Positions 19,255-27,656 of a stretch of 36,577 bases of DNA are shown piece after piece (position 1 is the first letter of the stretch; each line of letters starts with the position of its first letter). Origin of the DNA: Burkholderiales bacterium (lineage in GTDB: Bacteria; Pseudomonadota; Gammaproteobacteria; Burkholderiales; Burkholderiaceae_C); the NCBI GenBank assembly GCA_003241965.1, contig QBMB01000004.1, positions 1-36,577 of the forward strand, given 5' to 3'. A model generated the notes under the pieces. The model made no database searches, was not told the DNA's origin, and saw only the letters and a list, made by a program, of their open reading frames with translations. A program made the position numbers and the translations under genes.

Positions 19255-20411
19255 AAGTAGCGTTGTCCGTGCTGGGGAAATTCCACACCTTCGATCTGGC
19301 TCGCGAACTGCACGCGCAAGGCGTGCTGGCGGGCATTCTCACGGGCTACCCGCGGTTCAAACTGCGCACTGAAAAACTTCCAGACACTTCCATACGAACC
19401 TTCCCCTGGGTGCTGGCACCCTACATGGCCAACCCCATCAAGCTGCACACGCCGCGCCACCTGATGAGGGATTGGGAAGAGTTGGCCGCCACCACGTTCG
19501 GGCGCTGGGCGGCACGAACGCTTCCTGACTGTGACGTGTACGTGGGTCTGTCGGGCACCTCGCTGCAAGCTGGGCAACGACAGCAGGCGCGGGGTGGACG
19601 CTATGTGTGTGACCGGGGGTCTTCGCACATCCGTGTGCAGGACACCTTGCTGCGCGAAGAGCACCAGGCTTGGGGAATGCCGTTTGACGGCATTGACCTG
19701 CGAGTCATCGAGCGCGAGGAGGCGGAATACGCGCAGGCGGATTGCATCACGGTGCCGTCGGTTTTTGCGCATCGGTCCTTCGTTGATCAAGGCGTTGCAC
19801 CCGAAAAAATCCGCCTGCTCCCTTACGGCGTCAACCTGTCGCGCTTTGAACCGATCGGAGCCCCCAATTCCGCACACTTTGACGTGTTGTTCGTAGGAGC
19901 CATGACGCTCCAGAAAGGCGTTCCCTACCTGCTTCAGGCGTTCAAACAGTTGCGACATTGCGCGAAGTCGCTCACCTTCGCTGGCGCTGTCTCGCCACAG
20001 ATCATTGCGCTCATGAAGGCCAAGGGTCTCTGGTCTGACGAGATCCAGGTACTGGGTCACGTGCCGCAGCTCGAACTCAAACAGCTGATGAGCACACGCC
20101 ATGTTTTGGTTCTGCCCAGCGTTCAAGAGGGTCTCGCCATGGTGATGGCCCAGGCCATGGCCTGTGGCTGCCCGGTGATTGCCAGCGAAAACACCGGCGC
20201 ACGCGATCTGTTTGACGATGGGCAGGAAGGATTCATAGTCCCCATTCGCGACCCGCAAACACTTACCGATCGGTTGCAACGTCTGATTGATGAACCGGAT
20301 CTGCGCAAACGCATGGGAAGGGCCGCGTTGGCGCGCGTCAAGCGTATGGGTGGATGGAGGGACTATGGACAGCGAGCCATCGGCGTCTACCAGGAACTGG
20401 TGCCCTCATGA
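19251..20411 (+). CDS. GT4-family glycosyltransferase, E-x7-Q variant
   Basis: 386 aa. It is a GT-B retaining transferase. The N-terminal domain starts MKVALSVLGKFHTFDLAREL. The C-terminal domain (about 195-370) has FDVLFVGAMTLQKGVPYLLQAF, LGHVPQLELKQLMSTRHVLVLPS and the nucleotide-sugar motif EGLAMVMAQAMACGCPVIAS. In the usual E-x7-E motif the second Glu is Gln here; the same change occurs in some related enzymes and need not abolish activity. The ATG at 19251 overlaps the flippase stop; longer in-frame extension into the flippase gene is not credible. The donor sugar is unknown. Confidence 0.85.
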   Translation: MKVALSVLGKFHTFDLARELHAQGVLAGILTGYPRFKLRTEKLPDTSIRTFPWVLAPYMANPIKLHTPRHLMRDWEELAATTFGRWAARTLPDCDVYVGLSGTSLQAGQRQQARGGRYVCDRGSSHIRVQDTLLREEHQAWGMPFDGIDLRVIEREEAEYAQADCITVPSVFAHRSFVDQGVAPEKIRLLPYGVNLSRFEPIGAPNSAHFDVLFVGAMTLQKGVPYLLQAFKQLRHCAKSLTFAGAVSPQIIALMKAKGLWSDEIQVLGHVPQLELKQLMSTRHVLVLPSVQEGLAMVMAQAMACGCPVIASENTGARDLFDDGQEGFIVPIRDPQTLTDRLQRLIDEPDLRKRMGRAALARVKRMGGWRDYGQRAIGVYQELVPS

Positions 20412-21994
20412 GCAACAGTCGCTTCATCTTGTTGGGTCTGATGGTTCTGGCGCTGCTCGGACTTCTGGCCCAGATCATCATCGACTTTTCGCCCGAGAAC
20501 ATCGCCTCGGCCAGCATCGTGTTTGCGTCGTCCATGGCAGTGCTGCTGTACATGCTCTGGACCCCTGCCCTGCAGACGCATCCTCTTTCTACCTTTGCTG
20601 TGTTCGGCTTCGGCGTCACCACCCAACTGGGTGCGCTGCTGGGCCAGACCGCCTACTGGACATCACTGGCCGACAACCTGCGCATGCCCATGGCCACCTT
20701 TGCGCTCCTGGCCGGATTTCAGGTGCTGGCACTGATCGCGCACACCGGCTACCGCTGGCTCATGCCACTGCCCTCGGCCGACGGCGGATCACTTGCGCGC
20801 CACCTGCTGCGAGCAGCCAAGCTGTATGACACGCCCAGCACTGGCGTGCTGTGGTTCCTGGGCTATTTCGGCCTGTTTGCTCTCCTGCTCGGAGGCGGCC
20901 GGGAAGGCGTGTTCGGAAAGCTCATGCAGGGCTTGGCATTTCTGACCTGGGCCCCGTTTCTCATTCCCATGTACCTCATTCAGCTGGGTGATGCATACAG
21001 CAGCTGGCGCAAACAGTGGCCCTACTTGCTGGTCTTTTCAGGACTGATTGTGCTGTTAGGCCTGGCGACAAACGCCAGGGGAGGCATGCTCGCAGGCTTC
21101 GTCACCATTGCACTTTTTGCGCTGCTGGGTGCCCTGCGAAGCAGCAATGCAGTATCGGGGAAGCGGTTGCTGAAGATGGGTGTGGTGGGTCTCGTACTTT
21201 CGGCACTGGCGATCCCGCTGAGCGACCTAGCCACCGCCATGGTGGTGGCACGCAAAATGCGTGGAAACGTGTCGCCTGTGGAAATGGTTCAGCAGACCGT
21301 CTACTACTGGCAGCGCCCTGATGAAATCGCGGCATACCGAAACAAGGCTGAGTCAGAAAAGCTACGAGGGTACGACGAGTTTTATTTTAAGAACCCCTTG
21401 TTGGCGCGCCTTGTCGAGACCAAGTTCCACGACAACGCGCTGTACTTCGCGTCCACGCTCACGCAGAGCGACACCGATCTTCTAGCCCAAACCACAGCAG
21501 ATCTGTTCTGGGCCATTCTTCCCGACCCGGTCATCAAAAAACTGGGGGTGGACATCGACAAGAAGGCGCTCGAGTTCTCCATCGGCGACTACCTCAGCCA
21601 CCTCAGCCAAGGTGGCCCGTTGGGCAGCCGGCGCACAGGCTCCATGCTGGCGCAGGGCGTGGTGCTGCTGGGAGTCGGGTTTGCCGTGGTGTACATGGCC
21701 TTCTGCCTCGTTGCGTTTGCCATGATGGACCTGCTCTCGTTCCGCAACCGCAGCGGTCAGGTGGTGCTGTCTGCCGTGGGCATGCTGGCGGTGTGGAAGC
21801 TGTTTCAGTACGGCGTCACTGCGGAGTCGCTTCAGGCCTGGGCCAGCACCACTTTGCGCGCCATCCCGCAGAACATCTTGCTGTTTCTGGTGGTGGCGGC
21901 GCTGGCGCGCGGCTTGGGCATGTTGTTCGGCGGGGGTTCGCGAACTCCGCACGGGCAACGGCAGCACTCCGATGGCATGCGAACACAAGGCTGA
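20408..21994 (+). CDS. Wzy-like O-antigen/EPS polymerase
   Basis: 528 aa. About ten to twelve membrane segments surround a large soluble loop (about residues 295-425) containing VQQTVYYWQRPDEIAAYRN, EKLRGYDEFYFKN and LADTDLLAQTT-like text. That is the layout of a Wzy polymerase, which joins repeat units on the periplasmic side. Sequence similarity between Wzy proteins is low, so this rests on topology, size and position between two glycosyltransferases and after the flippase. The coding DNA around 21300-21400 is richer in A and T than its neighbours, which is common for serotype-like wzy genes. An ATGA overlap links it to the preceding gene and three bases separate it from the next. Confidence 0.75.
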   Translation: MSNSRFILLGLMVLALLGLLAQIIIDFSPENIASASIVFASSMAVLLYMLWTPALQTHPLSTFAVFGFGVTTQLGALLGQTAYWTSLADNLRMPMATFALLAGFQVLALIAHTGYRWLMPLPSADGGSLARHLLRAAKLYDTPSTGVLWFLGYFGLFALLLGGGREGVFGKLMQGLAFLTWAPFLIPMYLIQLGDAYSSWRKQWPYLLVFSGLIVLLGLATNARGGMLAGFVTIALFALLGALRSSNAVSGKRLLKMGVVGLVLSALAIPLSDLATAMVVARKMRGNVSPVEMVQQTVYYWQRPDEIAAYRNKAESEKLRGYDEFYFKNPLLARLVETKFHDNALYFASTLTQSDTDLLAQTTADLFWAILPDPVIKKLGVDIDKKALEFSIGDYLSHLSQGGPLGSRRTGSMLAQGVVLLGVGFAVVYMAFCLVAFAMMDLLSFRNRSGQVVLSAVGMLAVWKLFQYGVTAESLQAWASTTLRAIPQNILLFLVVAALARGLGMLFGGGSRTPHGQRQHSDGMRTQG

Positions 21995-21997
21995 GCG

Positions 21998-23200
21998 ATG
22001 CGCATCGTGCTCTTCACCCACCCTTCATTCATGGCCTCACAAAGCATGCCGCGTTTCGCGCGCATGCTGCAGCAGGCTTACCAGGCACTGGGCCATGAAG
22101 TGGAGGTCTGGTCGCCCACGGCAAGGGTGCATGCCTGGGTGCCCACGGGTCGCCTTTCCAAGTGGGCCGGGTACATCGACCAATACCTGCTGTTTCCCTG
22201 GTGGGTTCGGCGCGATGTTGCGCGGGAGCCAGCCGACACGCTGTTCGTGATGGCCGACCAGGCACTGGGCCCGTGGGTGCCGCTGGTCAAACACCGACCG
22301 CTGGTGGTGCATGTGCACGACCTCTTGGCCCTGCGCTCGGCGCTGGGTGAGGTGCCACAGAACCCGACGCGCTTCACCGGGCGCCTCTACCAGCGCTACA
22401 TTCGGCGCGGGTTTGCCCAGGCGCAGCATTTCATCTGCATCTCGCAGCGCACGCGCGACGACCTGCTGCGCGTGGGCGGCGTGGTGCCTGTCACGTGCGA
22501 GGTGGTTCACAACGGGCTGAACCAGCGCTTTGCACGCACGCCTGCACTGGAGGCCCGCTCACTACTTCGCCACGCGGGTTTGTCGGTCCCTGCAGATGGT
22601 TTGCTGCTGCATGTGAGCGGCAACCAGTGGTACAAAAATGTGATCGGCATCCTGCACCTGTATGCCGTGTATGCGTCGACCCAGGCCGAGCCGCTGCCCC
22701 TGTGGCTGGTGGGTGTTCCCCAGACCGACGCGGTGCGCGCCGCACTGGCCGACGTGCCTGCACAAGGACAGGTGCACTTCCTCTACGGGGTCGACCACGC
22801 CCTGCTGCAAGCCGCGTACTCATTGGCTCGGGCCTTCGTGTTCCCCAGCCTGGCCGAGGGCTTTGGATGGCCCATCGTCGAGGCTCAGGCCTGTGGCTGC
22901 CCCGTCATCACCACCGACGACGCGCCCATGAACGAGATTGGTGGTCCACACACCATCTACCTGCCCCTGCTTGGCCCTCGAGACGACATGACCGCGTGGG
23001 CCATTCACGGTGCACGCGCCCTGGAGGCGCTCCTGAATGAATCCGCGCAGGCCGCCGCCGAGCGCACCGAGGCATGCGTGGCCTGGTCTCGCCGCTTTGA
23101 GCCCGAGCGGGCCATTGCGCGTTACCTGCAGATCTACGAGGGCGTGATGGCCCGCCACCCAACCAACGCGGGCCACGCACTGGCCCGGAGTCCTTCATGA
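21998..23200 (+). CDS. GT4-family glycosyltransferase (mannosyltransferase-like)
   Basis: 400 aa. N-terminal Rossmann-like domain begins MRIVLFTHPSFMASQSMPRF; mid region PLVVHVHDLLALRSALG contains a His-x-His-Asp turn. The C-terminal GT-B half (about 190-375) has LLLHVSGNQWYKNVIGILHL, HFLYGVDHALLQAAYSLARA and the intact E-x7-E motif EGFGWPIVEAQACGCPVI. The signature FVFPSLAEGFGWP is typical of mannosyl- and related transferases in GT4. Donor is unproven; GDP-mannose or GDP-fucose are candidates given gmd/fcl in the operon. The ATG at 21998 follows the Wzy stop by three bases. Confidence 0.87.
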   Translation: MRIVLFTHPSFMASQSMPRFARMLQQAYQALGHEVEVWSPTARVHAWVPTGRLSKWAGYIDQYLLFPWWVRRDVAREPADTLFVMADQALGPWVPLVKHRPLVVHVHDLLALRSALGEVPQNPTRFTGRLYQRYIRRGFAQAQHFICISQRTRDDLLRVGGVVPVTCEVVHNGLNQRFARTPALEARSLLRHAGLSVPADGLLLHVSGNQWYKNVIGILHLYAVYASTQAEPLPLWLVGVPQTDAVRAALADVPAQGQVHFLYGVDHALLQAAYSLARAFVFPSLAEGFGWPIVEAQACGCPVITTDDAPMNEIGGPHTIYLPLLGPRDDMTAWAIHGARALEALLNESAQAAAERTEACVAWSRRFEPERAIARYLQIYEGVMARHPTNAGHALARSPS

Positions 23201-24387
23201 ACATCCTGCATGTGATTTCCTCGGCCAATCCCATGGATGGCGGCCCCATTGAAGGAGTGCGCAATCTGGGGCTGCGAATGTTCGAGCTCGGCCACCACAC
23301 GGAGCTGGTGACCCTGGACGACCCAACCGCCCCCTGGCTGCAGAACCAGCCGCAAACCGTGCACGCACTGGGCCCCGCACGCGGCAACTACGGCATGACC
23401 AGGCTGCTGATGCCTTGGCTCTTGGCACACGCGCACAAGTACGACTTCGTGATCGTCAACGGGATCTGGCAGTACCACAGCTTCGCCACCTGGCGCGCCC
23501 TCACGCGGCTGAAGCTGCCCTATGCCGTGTTCACCCACGGCATGCTCGACCCCTGGTTCAAACGCGCCTACCCACTCAAACACCTGAAGAAGTGGCTCTA
23601 CTGGCCATGGGCCGAATACCGTGTGCTGCGAGACGCCGCAGCGGTGCTCTTCACCTGCGAGGACGAGCGCCTGCTGGCCCGCCAATCTTTCTGGCTGTAC
23701 CGGGCGCGGGAGCAGGTGGTGGCCTACGGCACACGCCCCCCACCCACCGACAAAGCCATGCTCGCCGAGCACTTTCTGGACACCTATCCGGAACTCAAGG
23801 GCAAGCGGCTGCTGCTGTTCCTGAGCCGTATTCAGGAAAAGAAGGGCTGCGACCTACTGATCAACGCGTTCGCCGCAGCTGCAGCCCAGACCCCCGACCT
23901 GCACCTGGTGATAGCCGGACCGGACCAGACCGGCTGGGTGGCGGCATTGCAGGCGCAAGCCCGGCGACTCGGTGTGGCCGATCGCATCCACTGGCCCGGC
24001 ATGCTGCAGGGCGACACCAAGTGGGGCGCCTTCCACGCGGCCGAGGCCTTTGTGCTGCCCTCGCACCAGGAGAACTTCGGCATTGCGGTGGCCGAAGCAC
24101 TCGGCTGTGGCCTGCCTGTGCTGATCTCCAACAAGGTGAACATCTGGCGCGAGATAGAGAGTGCTGGCGCAGGTCTGGTGCAGGAAGACACCGATGACGG
24201 TACCCACGCGCTGCTGATGCAGTGGCTGGCACTGAAGCCGGCGGCACGGGAAGGCATGGCACAGGCGGCCAGCGAGCTGTTCAACGATCGGTTCACCGTC
24301 AGCGCCATGGCCGACTCATTGCTAGCCGTTATTGGTGACCGGTCACGTCATCTGGTCCAACCCACTCCATCCATTTCCCCATCATGA
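23197..24387 (+). CDS. GT4-family glycosyltransferase
   Basis: 396 aa. The N-terminal half starts MNILHVISSANPMDGGPIEG, has a Gly-rich loop for the acceptor, and shows the HGMLDPWFKRAYPLKH segment often seen in exopolysaccharide GT4 enzymes. The C-terminal half has LLLFLSRIQEKKGCDLLINAF (conserved Arg and Lys for phosphate contact), LHLVIAGPDQ and the E-x7-E motif ENFGIAVAEALGCGLPVLIS. It overlaps both neighbours by ATGA and presumably adds one residue of the repeat unit. The extreme C-terminus (HLVQPTPSISPS) is a short unstructured tail overlapping the methyltransferase start. Confidence 0.87.
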   Translation: MNILHVISSANPMDGGPIEGVRNLGLRMFELGHHTELVTLDDPTAPWLQNQPQTVHALGPARGNYGMTRLLMPWLLAHAHKYDFVIVNGIWQYHSFATWRALTRLKLPYAVFTHGMLDPWFKRAYPLKHLKKWLYWPWAEYRVLRDAAAVLFTCEDERLLARQSFWLYRAREQVVAYGTRPPPTDKAMLAEHFLDTYPELKGKRLLLFLSRIQEKKGCDLLINAFAAAAAQTPDLHLVIAGPDQTGWVAALQAQARRLGVADRIHWPGMLQGDTKWGAFHAAEAFVLPSHQENFGIAVAEALGCGLPVLISNKVNIWREIESAGAGLVQEDTDDGTHALLMQWLALKPAAREGMAQAASELFNDRFTVSAMADSLLAVIGDRSRHLVQPTPSISPS

Positions 24388-25016
24388 GCACCAATACCGT
24401 TGAAGACTATGGGTGGGCATCCACCGAAGGGCCGACGTCGTGCGGCTATGTCACGCCGCGTGTGCTCAACGAGCTCACTGCGCTGAAGGTCAAACGTGTG
24501 CTCGATCTGGGTTCTGGAAACGGCACACTTTGTGGGCACATGGCCGCCCGCGGATTCAATGTGTGCGGAGTTGACTATGACCAGGCCGGCGTAGACCTGG
24601 GTCGACAGCGGCACCCCGGCGTGCGCTTTCACCGCTTTGGAGTACAAGACGATCCGGCCGAGTTGCTGGCAATGGAAGCGCCGTTCGACGCCGTGGTGTC
24701 CACCGAAGTCATCGAGCACCTGTATTCGCCACACCTGTTGCCCGCCTTCGCACGCGCTGTGCTGGCACCAAACGGCAAGCTGATCATCACCACGCCATAC
24801 CACGGCTATTTGAAGAACCTAGCGCTTGCGCTGGCCGACAAGTGGGACCACCACCACACGGTGCTGTGGCATGGTGGACACATCAAGTTCTGGAGCCGCA
24901 AGACCATCACTGAACTGCTCGAATCACAGGGGTTCAAGGTGCAGCGCTTTGGCGGCGTTGGCCGTGTGCCTTATCTGTGGAAAAGTATGGTCATCGTGGC
25001 CACTCGCCAACCATGA
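24384..25016 (+). CDS. Class I SAM-dependent methyltransferase
   Basis: 210 aa. The SAM-binding motif I is VLDLGSGNGTLCGHMAARG (about residues 37-55), followed by the acidic strand GVDYDQAGVDLGRQ. Post-motif regions FDAVVSTEVIEHLYSP and PNGKLIITTPYHGYLKNLAL fit a type-11/23 fold of the kind that methylates small molecules or sugars. The WDHHHTVLWHGGHIKFWS stretch, with five His, is a conspicuous acceptor-site candidate. In this operon it could methylate a sugar of the repeat unit or cap the chain end; the sequence cannot decide. ATGA overlaps tie it to both neighbours. Confidence 0.85.
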   Translation: MSTNTVEDYGWASTEGPTSCGYVTPRVLNELTALKVKRVLDLGSGNGTLCGHMAARGFNVCGVDYDQAGVDLGRQRHPGVRFHRFGVQDDPAELLAMEAPFDAVVSTEVIEHLYSPHLLPAFARAVLAPNGKLIITTPYHGYLKNLALALADKWDHHHTVLWHGGHIKFWSRKTITELLESQGFKVQRFGGVGRVPYLWKSMVIVATRQP

Positions 25017-25573
25017 TTCTCGAAGGCAACGACCCCGCCACGCAGCCCTCGTTCTCGCTGAGCAACCGCGTGGCGCGCGCGCTCTGGGGTGTGACCTGGA
25101 TGCTGCTGTTCCGGCCCAGCCCAAGACCCTTGCATGCCTGGCGGCGTGCGTTGCTGCGCCTGTTTGGCGCGCAGATGGGTGAACACGTGCATGTGTATCC
25201 CGGGGTACGCGTCTGGGCTCCCTGGCAGCTCACGCTGGGCGACCGCGTCGGCATTGCCGATGGTGTGACGCTCTACAACATGGCGCCCATGACCATCGGC
25301 AACGACTGCACCCTCTCGCAAGGTGCCTACCTGTGCGGAGGCTCGCACGACATCAACTCCACCAATTTCCAACTTGTGGCTCACCCCATCACACTGGCCG
25401 ATCATGTGTGGGTCTGCGCCGAGGTGTTCGTGGGCCCGGGTGTCTACATCGCGCTGGGCTGCGTGGTGGGAGCACGCGCGGTGGTGATGAAGGACATCAA
25501 CCAACCCTGGACCGTTTGGGGGGGACACCCGGCGGTTCAGCTCAAGACACGGCGACCACGGGGATCGACATGA
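25013..25573 (+). CDS. WcaF-like hexapeptide-repeat acetyltransferase
   Basis: 186 aa. A left-handed beta-helix is indicated by hexapeptide repeats from about residue 60 to 165 (for example VHVYPGVRVWAPWQLTLGDR and IGNDCTLSQGAYL). The catalytic His lies in GGSHDINSTNFQ, the signature of the colanic acid WcaF/NodL group, and the C-terminal VVGARAVVMKDI also fits. Two hydrophobic helices near the N-terminus (ALWGVTWMLLF) suggest membrane association. It transfers acetyl from acetyl-CoA to a sugar hydroxyl before export. The ATG at 25013 overlaps the methyltransferase stop; an earlier start at 24977 would lie deep in that gene. Confidence 0.88.
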   Translation: MILEGNDPATQPSFSLSNRVARALWGVTWMLLFRPSPRPLHAWRRALLRLFGAQMGEHVHVYPGVRVWAPWQLTLGDRVGIADGVTLYNMAPMTIGNDCTLSQGAYLCGGSHDINSTNFQLVAHPITLADHVWVCAEVFVGPGVYIALGCVVGARAVVMKDINQPWTVWGGHPAVQLKTRRPRGST

Positions 25574-26421
25574 CCGCCATCTCTGTGCTGATCCTGACCA
25601 AAAACGAGCAGCAGGATCTGCCTGGTTGCCTGGACAGCGTTTCCTGGTGCGACGACGTGCATGTGCTGGACTCTCTCAGCACCGATGACACGGTGGCCCT
25701 TGCCGAACGCGCTGGCGCAACAGTGACACAGCGCGCATTCGACGGATATGCGAGCCAGCGCAATGCGGGTCTGCGGTTGCCCTTCAAGCACCCTTGGGTT
25801 CTGGTGGTTGACGCTGACGAACGCATCCCCGCTGCGCTGCATCAAGAATTGACGGCCTTTGTCGAATCAGCCGACAACACGGTTGCTGCGGCCCGAATGC
25901 GCCGGCGTGACATCTGGTGGGGCGTGTGGCTGCGCCATTCCCAGATTTCACCGCTCTATGTGCGCCTGGTTCGCCCGGAACGGGCGCACTACGAACGCGA
26001 GATCAACGAGGTGCTGGTGGTCAAAGGCCCCGTTGCCGACCTTTACGAAGCTTTTGACCACTATCCCTTCTCCAAAGGCCTGGACCATTGGCTGACCAAG
26101 CACAACACTTACTCGCGCATGGAAGCCGACCTGATTCTTTCCAGGTCCATCGCCAGGCCTTCGTGGAAAGTCGCCCTGCTCGGTGCCGACTTCAACGAGC
26201 GGCGAGTGAACCAGAAGGCCATCTTTTACCGACTGCCTGCACGCCCCTTGATCAAGCTGCTGTACATGCTGCTCTGGCGGCGTGGATTGCTGGACGGCAT
26301 GGCTGGCGTGCGCTACGCCATCCTGCAATCGATCTATGAATACCTCATCGTGCTCAAGGTGAAGGAACGCCAACAGCAATTGATGCAAGTGTCCGCACCC
26401 GCAGCGCACAGGCAAGCATGA
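25570..26421 (+). CDS. GT2-family glycosyltransferase (WaaE/KdtX-like)
   Basis: 283 aa. It is a GT-A fold inverting transferase. The N-terminus SVLILTKNEQQDLPGCLDSV is the family start; then come SLSTDDTVALAERAGA and the DxD-type metal motif VLVVDADERI (about residue 80). The FDGYASQRNAGL segment is shared with the WaaE/KdtX group of lipopolysaccharide-core beta-1,4-glucosyltransferases. A C-terminal membrane-associated region (PLIKLLYMLLWRRGLLDG) is also typical of that group. It is the only GT2 enzyme in the cluster and overlaps both neighbours by ATGA. It is not a priming transferase. Confidence 0.88.
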   Translation: MTAISVLILTKNEQQDLPGCLDSVSWCDDVHVLDSLSTDDTVALAERAGATVTQRAFDGYASQRNAGLRLPFKHPWVLVVDADERIPAALHQELTAFVESADNTVAAARMRRRDIWWGVWLRHSQISPLYVRLVRPERAHYEREINEVLVVKGPVADLYEAFDHYPFSKGLDHWLTKHNTYSRMEADLILSRSIARPSWKVALLGADFNERRVNQKAIFYRLPARPLIKLLYMLLWRRGLLDGMAGVRYAILQSIYEYLIVLKVKERQQQLMQVSAPAAHRQA

Positions 26422-27656
26422 AGATCCTGATCCACAGCGCCAACTTCGCGCCCGAGCCCACCGGCATCGGCAAGTACTCGGGCGAGATGGCCGAGTGGCT
26501 GGCGGCGCAGGGGCACGAGGTACGCGTGGTGGCCGCCCCGCCCTACTACCCAGCGTGGAAGCTCGATGAAGGCTACCGCTGGCCGCCCTGGCGGCACGAT
26601 GTATGGCGCGGTGTGCGCGTGTGGCGTGCGCCGTTGTGGGTGCCGCGCAAGCCGGGTGGCCTCAAACGTGTGCTGCACCTGTGCACCTTCGCCCTCTCTT
26701 CTTTCCCGGTGATGCTGCGCCAGGTGGTGTGGCGGCCCGACGTGGTGCTCACCGTGGCACCGGCGCTGGTCTGCGCGCCTGCGGGCTGGCTCACCGCGCG
26801 CCTGTGCGGGGCACAGGCCTGGCTGCATGTGCAGGACTTCGAGGTGGACGTGGCGCTGCAGATGGGCCTGCTCAAAGGCGCGCGCCTGGCCCGCGCCATC
26901 CGCGCTGTGGAGTCCGGCTTGCTCAAACGCTTCGATGTGGTTTCCACCATTTCGGAGCGCATGCGCCAGCACCTGCTGCGCAAAGGCGTGCCCGAAGAAC
27001 GCACCCACCTCTTTGTGAACTGGGCCGATGTGGACCGCATCAAACCCCTGACCGTGCCCAGCAGCTACCGCACCGAGCTGGGCCTGGCCACCACCACGCG
27101 CGTGGCCCTGTTCTCAGGCACGCTCAGCGCCAAGCAAGGGCTGATGGTGATTCCCCAGGCGGCGCGCCTGCTGGCCCACCGCCACGACCTGCTGTTTGTG
27201 GTGTGCGGCAACGGTGCCATGCAACCCGAGCTCCAGCGCGCCGCGCGCGAGCTGCCCAACCTGCGCCTGTTGCCCCTGCAGCCCCTGGAGCGCCTGGGCG
27301 AATTGCTCGGGCTGGCCGACGTGCACCTGCTGCCGCAAAGCCAGGAAGCCGAAGACCTGGTGCTTCCGAGCAAGCTCACCGGCATGCTGGCCAGCGGCCG
27401 GCCCGTGGTGGCCACCTGCAGGGCGGACACGGAACTGGCGGCTGTGGTCGGCCAGTTCGGCCGTGTGGTGCCGCCGGGTGATGCCGCTGCACTGGCCCGG
27501 GCTGTGTGCGAACTGATGGCCGACCCCGAACACCGGGAGGTACTGGGCTGCCTGGCCCGGGCGCACGCCATGCAGCACCTGGCGCGTGATGGCGTGCTGG
27601 ATACGGTGGTGCACCGCATGCAGAAGCCCATCCTGCAGACACGAACCAGCCCATGA
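26418..27656 (+). CDS. wcaI: WcaI-like GT4 glycosyltransferase
   Basis: 412 aa. Sequence style matches the colanic acid glycosyltransferase WcaI: N-terminus ILIHSANFAPEPTGIGKYSG with EMAEWLAAQGHEVRVV, PPYYPAWKL, then HVQDFEVDVALQMGLL and TISERMRQHLLRKGV. The C-terminal half has ALFSGTLSAKQGLMVIPQAA and the atypical motif EAEDLVLPSKLTGMLASGRPVVAT, where WcaI-type enzymes use DLVLPSKL in place of E-x7-E. WcaI is described as the fucosyl-related transferase of colanic acid synthesis; a role in adding fucose would fit gmd/fcl here, but that is inference. Confidence 0.88.
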   Translation: MKILIHSANFAPEPTGIGKYSGEMAEWLAAQGHEVRVVAAPPYYPAWKLDEGYRWPPWRHDVWRGVRVWRAPLWVPRKPGGLKRVLHLCTFALSSFPVMLRQVVWRPDVVLTVAPALVCAPAGWLTARLCGAQAWLHVQDFEVDVALQMGLLKGARLARAIRAVESGLLKRFDVVSTISERMRQHLLRKGVPEERTHLFVNWADVDRIKPLTVPSSYRTELGLATTTRVALFSGTLSAKQGLMVIPQAARLLAHRHDLLFVVCGNGAMQPELQRAARELPNLRLLPLQPLERLGELLGLADVHLLPQSQEAEDLVLPSKLTGMLASGRPVVATCRADTELAAVVGQFGRVVPPGDAAALARAVCELMADPEHREVLGCLARAHAMQHLARDGVLDTVVHRMQKPILQTRTSP

